Shown here: positions 17,201 through 27,361 of the stretch, in pieces | Numbering within the stretch: position 1 is the first letter of the stretch | Layout of the letters: every line of letters begins with the position of its first letter | Source: Planctomycetota bacterium | Lineage (GTDB): Bacteria; Planctomycetota; B15-G4 | Assembly: GCA_020638905.1 (NCBI GenBank) | Contig: JACKHP010000003.1 | Location: 124,001 to 188,000 of the forward strand | Direction: 5' to 3' | Length of the DNA stretch: 64,000 bases | Position numbers and translations under genes: made by a program | The notes under the pieces: generated by a model | What the model was told of the DNA's origin: nothing | Databases searched by the model: none | What the model saw: only the letters and a program-made list of their open reading frames with translations

Positions 17201-20200
17201 AACCCGCCGCGCTGAGCGCGTGGATCGAGCGCAACCTGCCGCGTCCACTGCGGCCCGCGCTCGTCACCGTGCTCGACGCGATCCCGCGCACGTCGAGCGA
17301 GAAGCTCGACCGCAACGCGCTGCCCGCGCCCGACGCGACCGGCGGTGCGACCGGCGCCGCCGATCCTCCGCGCACGCCAACCGAGGCGCGCGTGGCCGAG
17401 CTGTTCGCCGAGTTGCTGGACGTCGCGCGTCCCGGGCGCGACGACGACTTCTTCGCGCTCGGCGGGCACTCGCTGCTCGTGAGCCGGCTGGCGGCCCGCA
17501 GCGCGCGCGCGTTCGGCGTCGAGGTCCCGCTGCTGCGCTTCTTCGAGCGGCCCAGCGTGGCGGGATGGGCGGCCGCGCTCGACGCGGCCCGCACCGCGCG
17601 CGGCGACGCGTCCGCCGCCGACGGATCGGCGGCCGCGCCGATCCCGCGCGTGCCGCGCGATGCACCCATGCACCCGACGCCGGGCCAGGAGCGGCTGCTG
17701 CTGCTGCAGCGCCTCGAGCCTGCGGCGACGCACTACGCGGTGCCGGCCGCCCTGCGCCTGCAGGGCGAGCTCGATGCCGACGCGCTGGCCCGCGCCCTCG
17801 ACGACGTGGTCGCGCGGCACGAGGTCCTGCGCGCGCGCTTCCCGCTGCGCGACGGACGGCACGTGCTCGAGCTCGACGCGCCGCGGTCCGGCGTGCTCGT
17901 GCGCGAGGTGCTCGACGACATCCCGGACGCGGCGCGCGACGACGCGCTGCGCGAGCGGCTCGCGCGCCTCGCGGACGTCCCCTTCGACCCGTCGCGCGAG
18001 CCGCTGCTGCGCGCGCACCTGCTGCGCTTCGCGCCGGACGACCACGCGCTGCTGCTCGTCCAGCACCACCTCGTGACCGACGCGCGCTCGCTGGCGCTGT
18101 TGGGAGACGAGCTCGCGACGCGCTACGCGACCCACCTGCGCGGCGCGGCCGCGCCGCTCGAGCCGCCCGCCGTGCAGCTGCCGGACGTGGCCGCCTGGCA
18201 GCGCCGCCGTCTCGAGCAGCCGGAGCTGCGCGCGCAGCTCTCCGCCTGGCACGCACGCCTGCACGACGCCCCCGTCGAGATGGCGCTCCCGCGCGATCGT
18301 GCGCGTCCGGCGCGGGCCGCCCACGCGGGCGCGCAGGTGCGGTGCGTCCTCGACGCCGCGCTCGCGACGCGCCTGCGCGCCCTGGCTCGGGATCACGGCA
18401 CGACGCTCTTCGTGACGCTGCTCGCCGCCTGCGACGTCCTGCTGCGCAGGCTCACCGGCGAGGACGACCTGCTCGTGGCCACCACCCACGCCGCCCGTCC
18501 GCACCCGGCGCTCGAAGACCTGCTCGGCTTCTTCGTCGACACGCTCCCGCTGCGCGTCGACCTCGAGGACGCGGACGACTTCGCCGAGGTCGTCCGGCGC
18601 GCGCACGCCGTGCTGGCCGAGGCGCGCGCCGGAGCCGAGGTGCCCTTCGAGCGCATCGTCGAGGCCGTCGTCCACGAGCGCGACCCGGCGCGTCCGCCGC
18701 TGGCGCAGGTCTCGCTCGACCTGCTCGGCGCGCCACGGCCGCCCGAGCTGCCCGGACTCCGCGTGCGCGCCGTCGACGGCACGCCGTCCACGAGCAAGCT
18801 CGACCTGGCCTTCGTGGTCGAGGCCCGCGCCGACGGCACGCTCGCGCTGCAGTGCGAGTACGACACGGCACTCTTCGATCCAGGCAGCGCGGCGGCGATC
18901 GTGGCGGCGTTCGAGCGCGTCCTGCGCGCGGCGGCCGACGACCCGCACGCGGCGCTCGACGCGCTCCCGCCGCTCGACGCCGACGACCTGCGCGCCGACG
19001 ACGCGCCGGACGCACCGCGCGCCGAGCCAATCGCCTCGCTCGCAGCGCGCGTCCTCGCGCACGCGCGCGCCACGCCGGACGCGCCCGCGCTGATCGACGG
19101 CGAGCGCGTCGTGTCGTACGCCGAGCTGTGCACGCGCACGGCCTCGCGCGCGCTCGACTGGGACGCGCGCGGCGTGGGTCCCGGCGCGCTCGTGGCCCTC
19201 GCGCTCCCGCGCGGCATCGACCTGCTCGTCGCGATCCTGGCCGCCGACGCCCTGGGCGCCGCGTGGATGCCGCTCGACCCGGCCGAGCCGCCGGCGCGGC
19301 GCACGCGGGTGCTCGACGTCGCGCATCCGAAGCTCGTGGTGGAAGCCGGTGCCGATGCCGACACCGATCGTCTCCGCGCGACGCCGGGCGCACTCGCGGC
19401 GCTCGAGACCTGGGCGGCGACGCCGCGCGATCCCGAGTCGCCGTCCTACGTGCTCTTCACCTCGGGCAGCAGCGGCGAGCCCAAGGGCGTGGTCATGCCG
19501 CGCCGCGGTCCCGCCGCGCATCTCGCCTGGACGCTGCAGCACTTCACGATCGACGCGCACGATCGCGCGCTCGCTCGCCTGCCGCCGACGTTCGACGCGG
19601 CGCAGCTCGAGCTGCTGCCGGTGCTGGCCGCGGGCGGTGCGCTCGTGCTCGCGTCCGAGACCGCGGCGTCCGACCCGGACGCGCTGGCGCGCCTCGTGGT
19701 CGAGCACGACGTGAGCCTGATCGTGGGGACGCCCGCGTTGCTGGGTCCGCTCGTCGGCAGCCCGGCGCTGCGGGACGCACGCGCGCTGCGGCACGTGATG
19801 TGCGGTGGCGAACCGATGCCCGCGTCGTTGCCCGGGCGCGTCGCCGCGCTCGCGCACGCGGGACGTCCCGCGCCGACGCTGCACCAGCTCTACGGGCCGA
19901 GCGAGGCCTGCGTGGACGCCACGGCGCACCGCTGCGAGCCCGACGCGCGCGAGACGCCGCCGCTCGGACGTCCGTTGCCGTACGTCACGCTGCGGCTGCT
20001 CGACCCGCGCGGCCGTCCGGTGCCGCGCGGCTGCGTGGGCGAGATCGCGCTCGGCGGCCCGGGACTCTTCCTCGGCTACCTCGGCGACGAGGAGCGCACG
20101 CGCGCGGCGTGTCTCGACGATCCGCTGGCTCCGGGCAGGCGGCTGTATCGCACCGGCGACCTCGCACGCGTCCGCGCCGACGGGCGGCTGCACTTCGTCG

Positions 20201-22044
20201 GACGCGCGGACGCGCAGTTCAAGCTGCGCGGACGCCGCACCGAGCCGGGCGAGATCGAGGACGCGCTGGCCCGCGTCCCCGGCGTGCGCGAGGCGGCGGT
20301 GGCCGCGCCGGCCGGCTCCGGCGGCACGCGACGGCTCGTGGCCCTCGTGCGGACCGACGCCGACGCACGCTCCGCGGACGGCTCGCCCCGCGCGTCGGAC
20401 GCCTGGCGCGAGGCCGCGCGCGCGCAGCTCCCCGAGGCGCTGCTGCCCGACGTGTTCGTCGAGGTCGACGCGCTGCCGCGCCTCGCGTCAGGCAAGCTCG
20501 ACCGGCGCGCGCTGCTCGCGCGCGCCCGCACGGCGTTGGCCGACGAGGCCGCGCGCCGCGCGTCCGGCGACGGAGAGGCCGCGCGCGACGCGCTCGAACG
20601 CCTCGTGGCGCGGCGCTTCGCCGACGTGCTGCAGATCGAGCCGCCGGGCCGCACGGCCGACTTCTTCGCCCTCGGCGGACACTCGCTGCTCGCGCTGCGC
20701 CTCGCGTCGCTGCTCGAGGACGACAGCGGCCGGCCGTTCGCCCTGCGCGCGCTGTTCGAGGCGCCGCGCGTGTGCGACGTGGCGCGCGCGCTGCGCGCCG
20801 GGTCGGCCGACGCGGAGCAAGGCGCGCCGCGTGACCTGCGCGCGCTGGCCGTGCTGCCCGACGACGTCCGGCCCCGGCGCGCCGGACGCAGGCCGCGCAC
20901 GCCGCCGCGCGAGCTGCTGCTCACCGGCGCCACGGGCTTCCTCGGCGCGCACCTGCTGCGCGAGCTGCTCGACGGCTGGGACGGCGTCGTCCACTGCCTC
21001 GTGCGCGCACGCGACGAAGACGCCGGACGGGCTCGCCTGGCGGCGAACCTGCGCCGACGCGAACTCGACGACGCGCTCGACCCGCGCCGCGTGCGCGTGG
21101 CCTGCGGCGACCTCGCGCGTCCCGGCCTGGGGTTGACGTCCCAAGTGCGTGCCGCGCTGGCGGACCGGCTCGACGGAGTGCTGCACGCCGCCGCGCGCGT
21201 GCACTTCCTGCACGGCTACGAGACGCTGGCGCCCGAGAACGTGGACGGCACGCGCGAGCTGCTGCGGCTGGCGTGCGAGGCCGGCGGCGCGCCGCTGCAC
21301 CTCGTGTCGACCCTGGGCGTGCTGCTCGAGCCGTCCGCGCTCGCGCGTCCCGTGCTCGACGAGGACCTGCCGCTCGACGGACTGGCCGCGGTCGAGGGCG
21401 GCTACGAGCAGACCAAGTGGGTCGCCGAGGCGCTCGCGCACGCGGCGCACGCGCGCGGCCTCCCGATCTCGATCAGCCGCCCGGGACGCATCGCGGGACA
21501 CAGCCGGGACGGCGCCTGGAACGAGGACGACGCCGCGGCGCGCATCTTCCTCGGCTGCCTCGCGCTCGGCGCGCACCCCGAGCTCGACGGCACGCTCGAC
21601 GTGACGCCGGTCGACTTCGTGGCGCGCGCGCTCGCGCACATCGCGCTGCACGGCCCGCACGACGGCGGCACCCTGCACCTCGTGAACCCGGCGCCGACGC
21701 CCTTCGGGCTCGTCTTCGACGCGGCCCGCCGGCGCGGACTCGACGTGCGCGCGCTCCCGCTCGACGCGTGGCAGGCGCTGCTGCGCGAGCGCGTGCGTCC
21801 CGACCCGACGCATCCGCTGCACGCACTGCTGCCGCTCGTGACCAGCCCCCTGGGACGCGCGCCGCGCGCGTCCGACGTGCTGCCCGACCTGCGCCTGCCG
21901 CCCGTGGGACACTCCCGCGCCGACGCCGTGCTCGGGCCGGCCGGCATCACCTGTCCGCCGGTCGACGCCGCGATGGCCGAGCGCTGGCTGGACGACTTCG
22001 CCGCACGCGGGCTGCTGCCGCTCCACCCGGAAACCAGACCATGA
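14251..22044 (+). CDS. Dimodular NRPS with terminal thioester reductase, C-A-T-C-A-T-TR
   Basis: A 2597-residue NRPS. C1 (from about 46, HHIVSDG at 179-185); A1 (about 505-1020, HTSGSTGRPKG); T1 (Ser1074 in GGHSL); C2 (from about 1141, HHLVTDA at 1272-1278, Ala for the usual Gly); A2 (about 1596-2110, FTSGSSGEPKG); T2 (Ser2145); reductase (about 2221-2597) with NADPH motif GATGFLG and catalytic Y2385/K2389 in YEQTK. Aligned by eye to PheA, the specificity residues read DAWQIALID(K) for A1, similar to remembered glutamine codes, and DALVMGLVD(K) for A2, which I cannot assign. There is no epimerase or thioesterase; release should be reductive, to aldehyde or alcohol. The architecture is like mycobacterial Rv0101. 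It starts inside the PKS end (8-base overlap) and its stop overlaps the radical SAM start. Confidence 0.95.
16108..16152 (+). repeat. Hexanucleotide repeat (GCCGAA)x6 inside the NRPS gene
   Basis: Six exact GCCGAA units followed by GCCGCAGCC encode an Ala-Glu run near residue 620, in a loop of the first adenylation domain before its P-loop. In-frame gain or loss of units would change loop length without breaking the protein. Confidence 0.85.
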
Positions 22045-23615
22045 GCCGTTCGATCTACCTCGTGAACCCGGCCGCCGACTTCCCGACGTACTACGGAGCC
22101 GAGGTCTACGCGGGACGCGGCTACCGTCCCGCGGCGTTCCTGGCCGACCTCGTGGTGCCCACGCTGGCGGCGATGGTGCCGTCCGACATGCACGTCGAGA
22201 TCTGCGACGAGCACATGGAGCCCGTCGACTTCGACCTCGACGTCGACTACGTCGGCATCACCGGCAAGATCAGCCAGTGGGGACGCACGAAGGCCATCGC
22301 GGCCGAGTTCCGGCGGCGCGGCAAGACGGTCATCATCGGCGGTCCGCACGCGTCGCTGTGCCCCGAGGTCGTGCGTCCGCACTGCGACGTGCTCGTGCGC
22401 GACGAGATCGAGGAGATCGTCGACGAGTTCTTCGCCGACCTGCGCAGCGGCGACGTCAAGGACGAGTACGTGGGCGGTCAGCCCGACCTCGCGAGCTCGC
22501 CCGTCCCGCGCTGGGACCTGTACCGCAAGTACAACGACCGCGTGCTCACCGTGACCGTGCAGACGTCCCGCGGCTGCCCGTTCGAGTGCGAGTTCTGCGA
22601 CGTGATCCAGTACGTGGGACGCCGCCAGCGGCACAAGTCCCCGACGCGCATCGTCGAGGAGCTGGCCGCCGTCCACGCCGCCGGCTACCGCAGCGTGCTC
22701 TTCGCCGACGACAACACGACCGCCAACAAGTCGTGGTGCAAGGAGGTCATGCAGGCCGTCGGCGTCTGGAACCGCGCCCAGGACGAGATGCTCTCGCTCT
22801 CGACCCAGCTCTCGATCGACGCGGCGCGCGACGACGAGCTGCTCGAGCTGGCCGCGCACGCCGGCATGACGCACTGCTTCATCGGCATCGAGACGATCAA
22901 CGAGGAGAGCCTGCTCGTCACGCACAAGAACCAGAACCTGCGCAAGTTCCTGAAGAACAGCGTGGTCGCCGAGCCGACGCTGGTCGACCAGGTGCACCGC
23001 TTCATGGCGCACGGCATCGGCGTCACGGCCGGCATGATCTGCGGCTTCGACAAGGACGGCCCCGACATCTTCGAGCGCCAGTTCGCCTTCGCGCAGGAGG
23101 CCGCCGTCCCGATCTGCACCCTCTCGGCTCTGGCCGCGCCCCACGCCACGCCGCTGCACGCGCGGCTCGCGGACGCCGGACGCCTGGTCGACGCGTACGA
23201 GGTCCCGGGCCACCCGTGGAACAGCAACGTCGTGCCCGCGCTCATGACGCGCGCCGAGCTGACCGACGGCATCCGCTGGCTGGCGAACAGGCTCTACCAC
23301 CCGCAGGCGTTCGGCGAACGCCTGCTGGCTTACGTCGAGCTGCTGCAGATCCCACAGGGCGTCAAGCGTCCCCAGCCGCGGCGCACGAACGTGCGCAGCG
23401 TCGACCGCGACACGCTGGCGCTGATCGCCGACGTCCCCAAGCTCGACGCCGAGGCGGCGCGCATGTGGCGCGAGGTGATGGCCGTGCTGCCCGGCAACCC
23501 CGGCGCGACGGTGCCGATCATGGAGGCCTTCGCGCGCTACCAGCAGCTGCGCTTCATGTACGAGCAGGGCGGCTTCTGGGACGCCACCCGGCCCGGCGCG
23601 CGCGCTACGGGGTGA
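22041..23615 (+). CDS. B12-binding radical SAM enzyme
   Basis: A 524-residue radical SAM protein with an N-terminal cobalamin-binding-type Rossmann domain (about 1-150, GKTVIIGGPHASLCPE) and the cluster motif CPFECEFC (C179, C183, C186) in a TIM-barrel core. The C-terminal part (TRAELTDGIRWLANRLYHPQAFGERLLAYVELL) resembles the DUF4070-type extension of cobalamin-dependent radical SAM enzymes such as hopanoid methylases. Such enzymes mostly methylate unactivated carbons, but other rearrangements are known. Its ATG overlaps the NRPS stop (ATGA), so it very likely tailors the product. The reaction cannot be told from sequence. The last 11 bases overlap the convergent FG-GAP gene. Confidence 0.88.
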   Translation: MSRSIYLVNPAADFPTYYGAEVYAGRGYRPAAFLADLVVPTLAAMVPSDMHVEICDEHMEPVDFDLDVDYVGITGKISQWGRTKAIAAEFRRRGKTVIIGGPHASLCPEVVRPHCDVLVRDEIEEIVDEFFADLRSGDVKDEYVGGQPDLASSPVPRWDLYRKYNDRVLTVTVQTSRGCPFECEFCDVIQYVGRRQRHKSPTRIVEELAAVHAAGYRSVLFADDNTTANKSWCKEVMQAVGVWNRAQDEMLSLSTQLSIDAARDDELLELAAHAGMTHCFIGIETINEESLLVTHKNQNLRKFLKNSVVAEPTLVDQVHRFMAHGIGVTAGMICGFDKDGPDIFERQFAFAQEAAVPICTLSALAAPHATPLHARLADAGRLVDAYEVPGHPWNSNVVPALMTRAELTDGIRWLANRLYHPQAFGERLLAYVELLQIPQGVKRPQPRRTNVRSVDRDTLALIADVPKLDAEAARMWREVMAVLPGNPGATVPIMEAFARYQQLRFMYEQGGFWDATRPGARATG

Positions 23616-25254
23616 CGCCGACGACCGCTCTCGTGGCACTGAATCCCTGGGGACCGGAGACGTCCTTCGTCCACGTCTGCAGCCAGATCGACGTGCCCGA
23701 CGGGAAGCCGGCGGGCCACGGCAGGTCGACCGCGTCGACGCCGGAGCCGTCGGCCTTCATGCGCAGGACCACGTCGGCCTCGGGGACCAGGACGCCACCC
23801 TTGAACGGCGCCTCGAGCGCGCTGAATCCCAGCACGAGGTTCGCCACGGCGAAGGGCGGCAGGTTCGACGTCACGGCGTGGAGGATCGAGTCGGGCAGCA
23901 GCGAGCCGCCCACGTCGAGCAGCGGCTCGCCGAGCGCGCCGTCGAGCGAGTGGCCCAGGTCGGACCAGGGCGTGACCGAGAGCACGTAGACCTTGCCCGA
24001 GTCGACGCCCACTCCGTCGTACTTCGACGCCGCCACGAACACGTCGGGGAAGCCGTCGCCGTCGACGTCGGGCAACGCGGCCATCGACTGTCCGAAGAGC
24101 GCGCCGTCCTCGGGACCCTCGAGCACCGCGAGCTGGGCGCCGGTCGTGGGCTCGAAGACGAAGACCGAACCCGCGTCGAGCCCGACGTGGTCGGTGCGGT
24201 AGGCGCAGGTCAGCAGCTCCGGCACGCCGTCGCCGTTCATGTCGGCCAGCCCGTCGACCGCGTAGCCCAGCCGGTCGTTCGTGAACTGTCCGTAGAAGGT
24301 CTGGAAGGCATGCCCGTCGGCACCCGAGAAGGTGCGCGCGGTGCCGCTCTTGCTGCCGAAGTCGTCGTCGGCGTAGGCGCCCACGGCGAGGTCGGGCAGG
24401 CCGTCGAGGTCGGCGTCGCCGAGGCCCGTGACCGAGTGGCCGAACAGGTCGGCGAAACCGTCGCCCTCGAAGGCGAACAGCTCGTCGCCGTCGGAGCCCG
24501 AGAACACGTACGCGCGTCCGTTGCCGTAACCGTGCCCGAAGTACTCGGCGGCACCGACGATCACGTCGGGCACGCCGTCGTCGTCGACGTCGCCGGCCGC
24601 GCGCACGTCGATGCCCATGTAGTCGTTGTCGCCCACGCCCACCCACTGGTGGATGATCGAGAGATCGGTGCCCGAGAGCACCATCGCGCGACCCGCGTCG
24701 ACGAAGCCCTCGTCGTACATCCACGCGCCGGCCACGAGGTCGGGCGTGCCGTCGAGGTCGACGTCGCCCGCCGGGGCCACCGAGCGGCCGAGCTGCTCGC
24801 CGTGCTGGGAGCCCGTGATCTGCAGCAGCACGTCGCCCGTCGCCCCGGAGTAGACGCTCAGGCGTCCGACGTCGACCGCGGGCTGGTCGTACTTCCAGGC
24901 GCCGACGACGAAGTCGCCGAAGCCGTCGCCGTCCACGTCGCCCGCGGCGCAGCCACTGAGTCCCACGCCGTCGTTGACCGACTCGCCGTCGACCGTGTGC
25001 AGCAGGGCACCCGACACGCCGGAGTAGATGCCGATGCGTCCCACGCCGCCTTCGGGGCCGAAGAGCGAGCCCACCATGAGATCGGGGACCGCGTCGCCGT
25101 CGACGTCGCCGGCCGGACGCACGAGCTGGCCGAAGACCTCGTTCGCGACCGTTCCGTCGAGTTCGGTGAGCACGTCGTTGGCGCGCCCGGGGACGGCCAG
25201 CGCGGCGGCCGTGAGACAGACGACGATCGACCTGATCGGTGAGTGTGCAGGCAT
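23605..25254 (-). CDS. Secreted FG-GAP repeat protein
   Basis: A 549-residue exported protein. After a signal peptide (MPAHSPIRSIVVCLTAAALAVPGRA) come about seven repeats of the integrin-alpha-like FG-GAP/VCBS type, each with a calcium-binding-like loop DVDGDG.PDL or similar and G.VYV.SG, which should fold as a beta-propeller. The last 110 residues (from LGHSLDG to the end) form a beta-rich domain common at the C-terminus of secreted planctomycete proteins, ending near residue 549. The ATG at 25254 is chosen because it begins the signal peptide; an in-frame ATG at 25317 would add 21 residues. It is convergent with the radical SAM gene, overlapping by 11 bases. A role in the biosynthetic cluster is not evident. 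Confidence 0.85.
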   Translation of the reverse strand: MPAHSPIRSIVVCLTAAALAVPGRANDVLTELDGTVANEVFGQLVRPAGDVDGDAVPDLMVGSLFGPEGGVGRIGIYSGVSGALLHTVDGESVNDGVGLSGCAAGDVDGDGFGDFVVGAWKYDQPAVDVGRLSVYSGATGDVLLQITGSQHGEQLGRSVAPAGDVDLDGTPDLVAGAWMYDEGFVDAGRAMVLSGTDLSIIHQWVGVGDNDYMGIDVRAAGDVDDDGVPDVIVGAAEYFGHGYGNGRAYVFSGSDGDELFAFEGDGFADLFGHSVTGLGDADLDGLPDLAVGAYADDDFGSKSGTARTFSGADGHAFQTFYGQFTNDRLGYAVDGLADMNGDGVPELLTCAYRTDHVGLDAGSVFVFEPTTGAQLAVLEGPEDGALFGQSMAALPDVDGDGFPDVFVAASKYDGVGVDSGKVYVLSVTPWSDLGHSLDGALGEPLLDVGGSLLPDSILHAVTSNLPPFAVANLVLGFSALEAPFKGGVLVPEADVVLRMKADGSGVDAVDLPWPAGFPSGTSIWLQTWTKDVSGPQGFSATRAVVGVTP

Positions 25255-25550
25255 GGTGTCGGATCCGACATGAGTCGGGCGCGTCGGGGAGAACCGGGAG
25301 AGAAGGTTGCGATCCATGAGAGTACCGCGCCCTGGAGGTCCTTGTGCGAGGGTCGCGGCATCCCGCCGACGGGCCGGTCGAGCCTGCCGTCGCGCACGCC
25401 GGACCTGCCTCGGCCGAGCGTCCACGAGAACACGACAAGACCGGGCGATCCGGCCCTCCCCATGCGCCAGCCGTGCGCGGGGGCGGCCAAGAGAGGATTC
25501 CGGTTCACCGGGACGCCGCCGGAGCCGCGGCGAGGGCACCCGGGCCGGCG

Positions 25551-26288
25551 TCAGGTCGGCGGCGGCCGGACGCATCCGGCCAGGAGGAAGCCGGCGCGTG
25601 CAGCGAAGCGCAGGCTGAGTGTCGTCCCGGACGCGACGGGCAGGCCGTCGCGCACGAGTTCGAGGACGCACGGCCCGGACGCCGCTCGCTCCAGGCACCC
25701 CGGTGCGCTCCCGCGGGGCGCGAGGACGTCGGCGAGCGCCCCGACGTCGAGCCGCACGTCGGAGAACTCGAGCACCACGCCGACCTCGGCCGCGAGCGCC
25801 TTGTAGAAGGCCTCCTTCGCCACGAAGGACGCCTTCGCCAGCCGGCCGCGAAGCTCGGGCGCGAGGTCGAGCGCGACCAGCGCCGCACGTTCGTCGTCGC
25901 GCAGGATGCGCCGCAGCAGCTCGTCGCGCAGCGGCGTGTCGGGTTCGACGTCGAGTCCCAGGCCGGCCGCGTGTGCGCGCGCCGCGACCGCGACCACGCA
26001 CGCACCGCGGCAGTGCGCGATCGTGCCCGCGACGCCGTCGGGCCAGCCCGGCGCGCGCCGTCCGTCGGGCAGCAGCGGGACGTCCCGGCATCCGAGCCCG
26101 TCGAGCAGGACGTGCGCGAGGCGGCGTCCGGTGGCGAACTCGCGCACGCGCTTGTCGACCGCCCGCGCCACCGCGTCGGCCTCGGCGGCGTGCCGAAAGG
26201 CGGGCCGCGCGTCGATCTCCGCCGACCCGACCCGCACCGGCGGCGGCAGCAGCAGCGCCAACGCGTCGTCGAGGAAGCCGTCCGTCAT
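25551..26288 (-). CDS. Sfp/EntD-type 4'-phosphopantetheinyl transferase
   Basis: A 245-residue enzyme that moves phosphopantetheine from CoA to the serine of carrier domains. The magnesium-binding motif GLGLDVEPD (D113, E115) and the second motif FVAKEAFYKAL (K158-E159, K163) are both present, as is the HCRGA segment of the EntD/Npt subgroup. Its length is that of the family. The PKS and NRPS together have four carrier domains that need this activation, so this gene is very likely part of the cluster although it lies on the opposite strand. The stop is followed by about 296 bases without a gene before the FG-GAP start. Confidence 0.9.
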   Translation of the reverse strand: MTDGFLDDALALLLPPPVRVGSAEIDARPAFRHAAEADAVARAVDKRVREFATGRRLAHVLLDGLGCRDVPLLPDGRRAPGWPDGVAGTIAHCRGACVVAVAARAHAAGLGLDVEPDTPLRDELLRRILRDDERAALVALDLAPELRGRLAKASFVAKEAFYKALAAEVGVVLEFSDVRLDVGALADVLAPRGSAPGCLERAASGPCVLELVRDGLPVASGTTLSLRFAARAGFLLAGCVRPPPT

Positions 26289-26336
26289 GGACGCCGAGCG
26301 TAGCAGGCGCCGGGCCGCGGGCCGCGTGCGACGCGC

Positions 26337-27095
26337 CTATCCCAGGTCGCTGCCCAGGCCGCCGACGGCTTCGCCGCCGTCGATGACCACCGGGTGTCCG
26401 GTCATGAACGGCGCCTCGTCGGAGGCCAGGAACGCGAACAGCGCGGCGATCTCGTCCGGCGTGCCGTGCCGTCCCAGCGGGATGCGGGCGTCGAGCGCGG
26501 CGAACATGTCGGGCGTGTACTCGGCCTCCTGCATCGGCGTGCGCACCGCGCCGGGACACACGCACAGCACGCGCACGCGCGGCGCGAGCTCGAGCGCCAT
26601 GGTGCGCGAGAGCTCGATCACGCCGGCCTTGCTGGCGTTGTAGTCGGAGTAGTGGCGGCAGCCCACGAGCCCGTTCATCGAGCCCATGTTGAGGATCACC
26701 CCCGAGCCGGCCGCGTGCATGCGGCGCGCCGCCTCTTGAGCCACGAAGAACAGGCCGGTCAGGTTCGTGTCGAGCACCGCGCGCCACTCGTCCTCGGAGA
26801 TCTCGAGGAAGTCGTGGCGCAGCGAGATGCCGGCGTTGTTGACGAGCACGTCGAGCCCGCCGAGCTGCGCGTCGAGCCGCGCGAACGCCGTGCGCACCTC
26901 GTTGCGCCGCGAGACGTCGCAGCTCCACGCGCCGGCGAGGCCGGGCAGTTCGCGCTCGACCCGGGCCAGGTTCTGCGCGTGCCGGTCGAGGACGACCACG
27001 CGACAACCCTCCTCGACGAAGCGCCGCGCGGTGGCCTCGCCGATGCCGCTCGCGCCGCCCGTCACCAGCACACGTCGTCCACGCAGTCCGCGCAT
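26337..27095 (-). CDS. Short-chain dehydrogenase/reductase
   Basis: A 252-residue classical SDR. The cofactor motif TGGASGIG, the NNAG motif, the active serine in NMGSMNG and Y152/K156 in YNASK are intact, with the C-terminal PGAVRTPM and FMTGHPVVIDGG blocks. R and D following the second strand (VVVLDRH) suggest NAD(H) preference. It lies 48 bases upstream of the phosphopantetheinyl transferase on the same strand, so the two are probably co-transcribed. It may act on the product of the cluster, for example on the aldehyde released by the NRPS reductase, but this is inference; SDRs are too versatile for a firm call. Confidence 0.85.
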   Translation of the reverse strand: MRGLRGRRVLVTGGASGIGEATARRFVEEGCRVVVLDRHAQNLARVERELPGLAGAWSCDVSRRNEVRTAFARLDAQLGGLDVLVNNAGISLRHDFLEISEDEWRAVLDTNLTGLFFVAQEAARRMHAAGSGVILNMGSMNGLVGCRHYSDYNASKAGVIELSRTMALELAPRVRVLCVCPGAVRTPMQEAEYTPDMFAALDARIPLGRHGTPDEIAALFAFLASDEAPFMTGHPVVIDGGEAVGGLGSDLG

Positions 27096-27361
27096 GGGAT
27101 CCTCGCTCGTCGTTCACGGGACGCGCATCACCGGATGCGCGCCGCCCAGCGTACCGCCCGTCGTGCCGCGCGGCGCGACGTCACGCACGGGCCGCGGGCG
27201 CGCGCCACGGGACGACGCGGGTCCGGGGACGGTCGGCGCCGGCCGGGCCGCGACGGGCAGCGTCCCTCGCGGGGCTCGGCGGCCCGCGCCTGGACGCTGC
27301 GGGGCGCGAGCGGGGATGATCGTCGGTGCCGCCCCGTCCCGTCGCCTCCCGAGCCGCTCCG

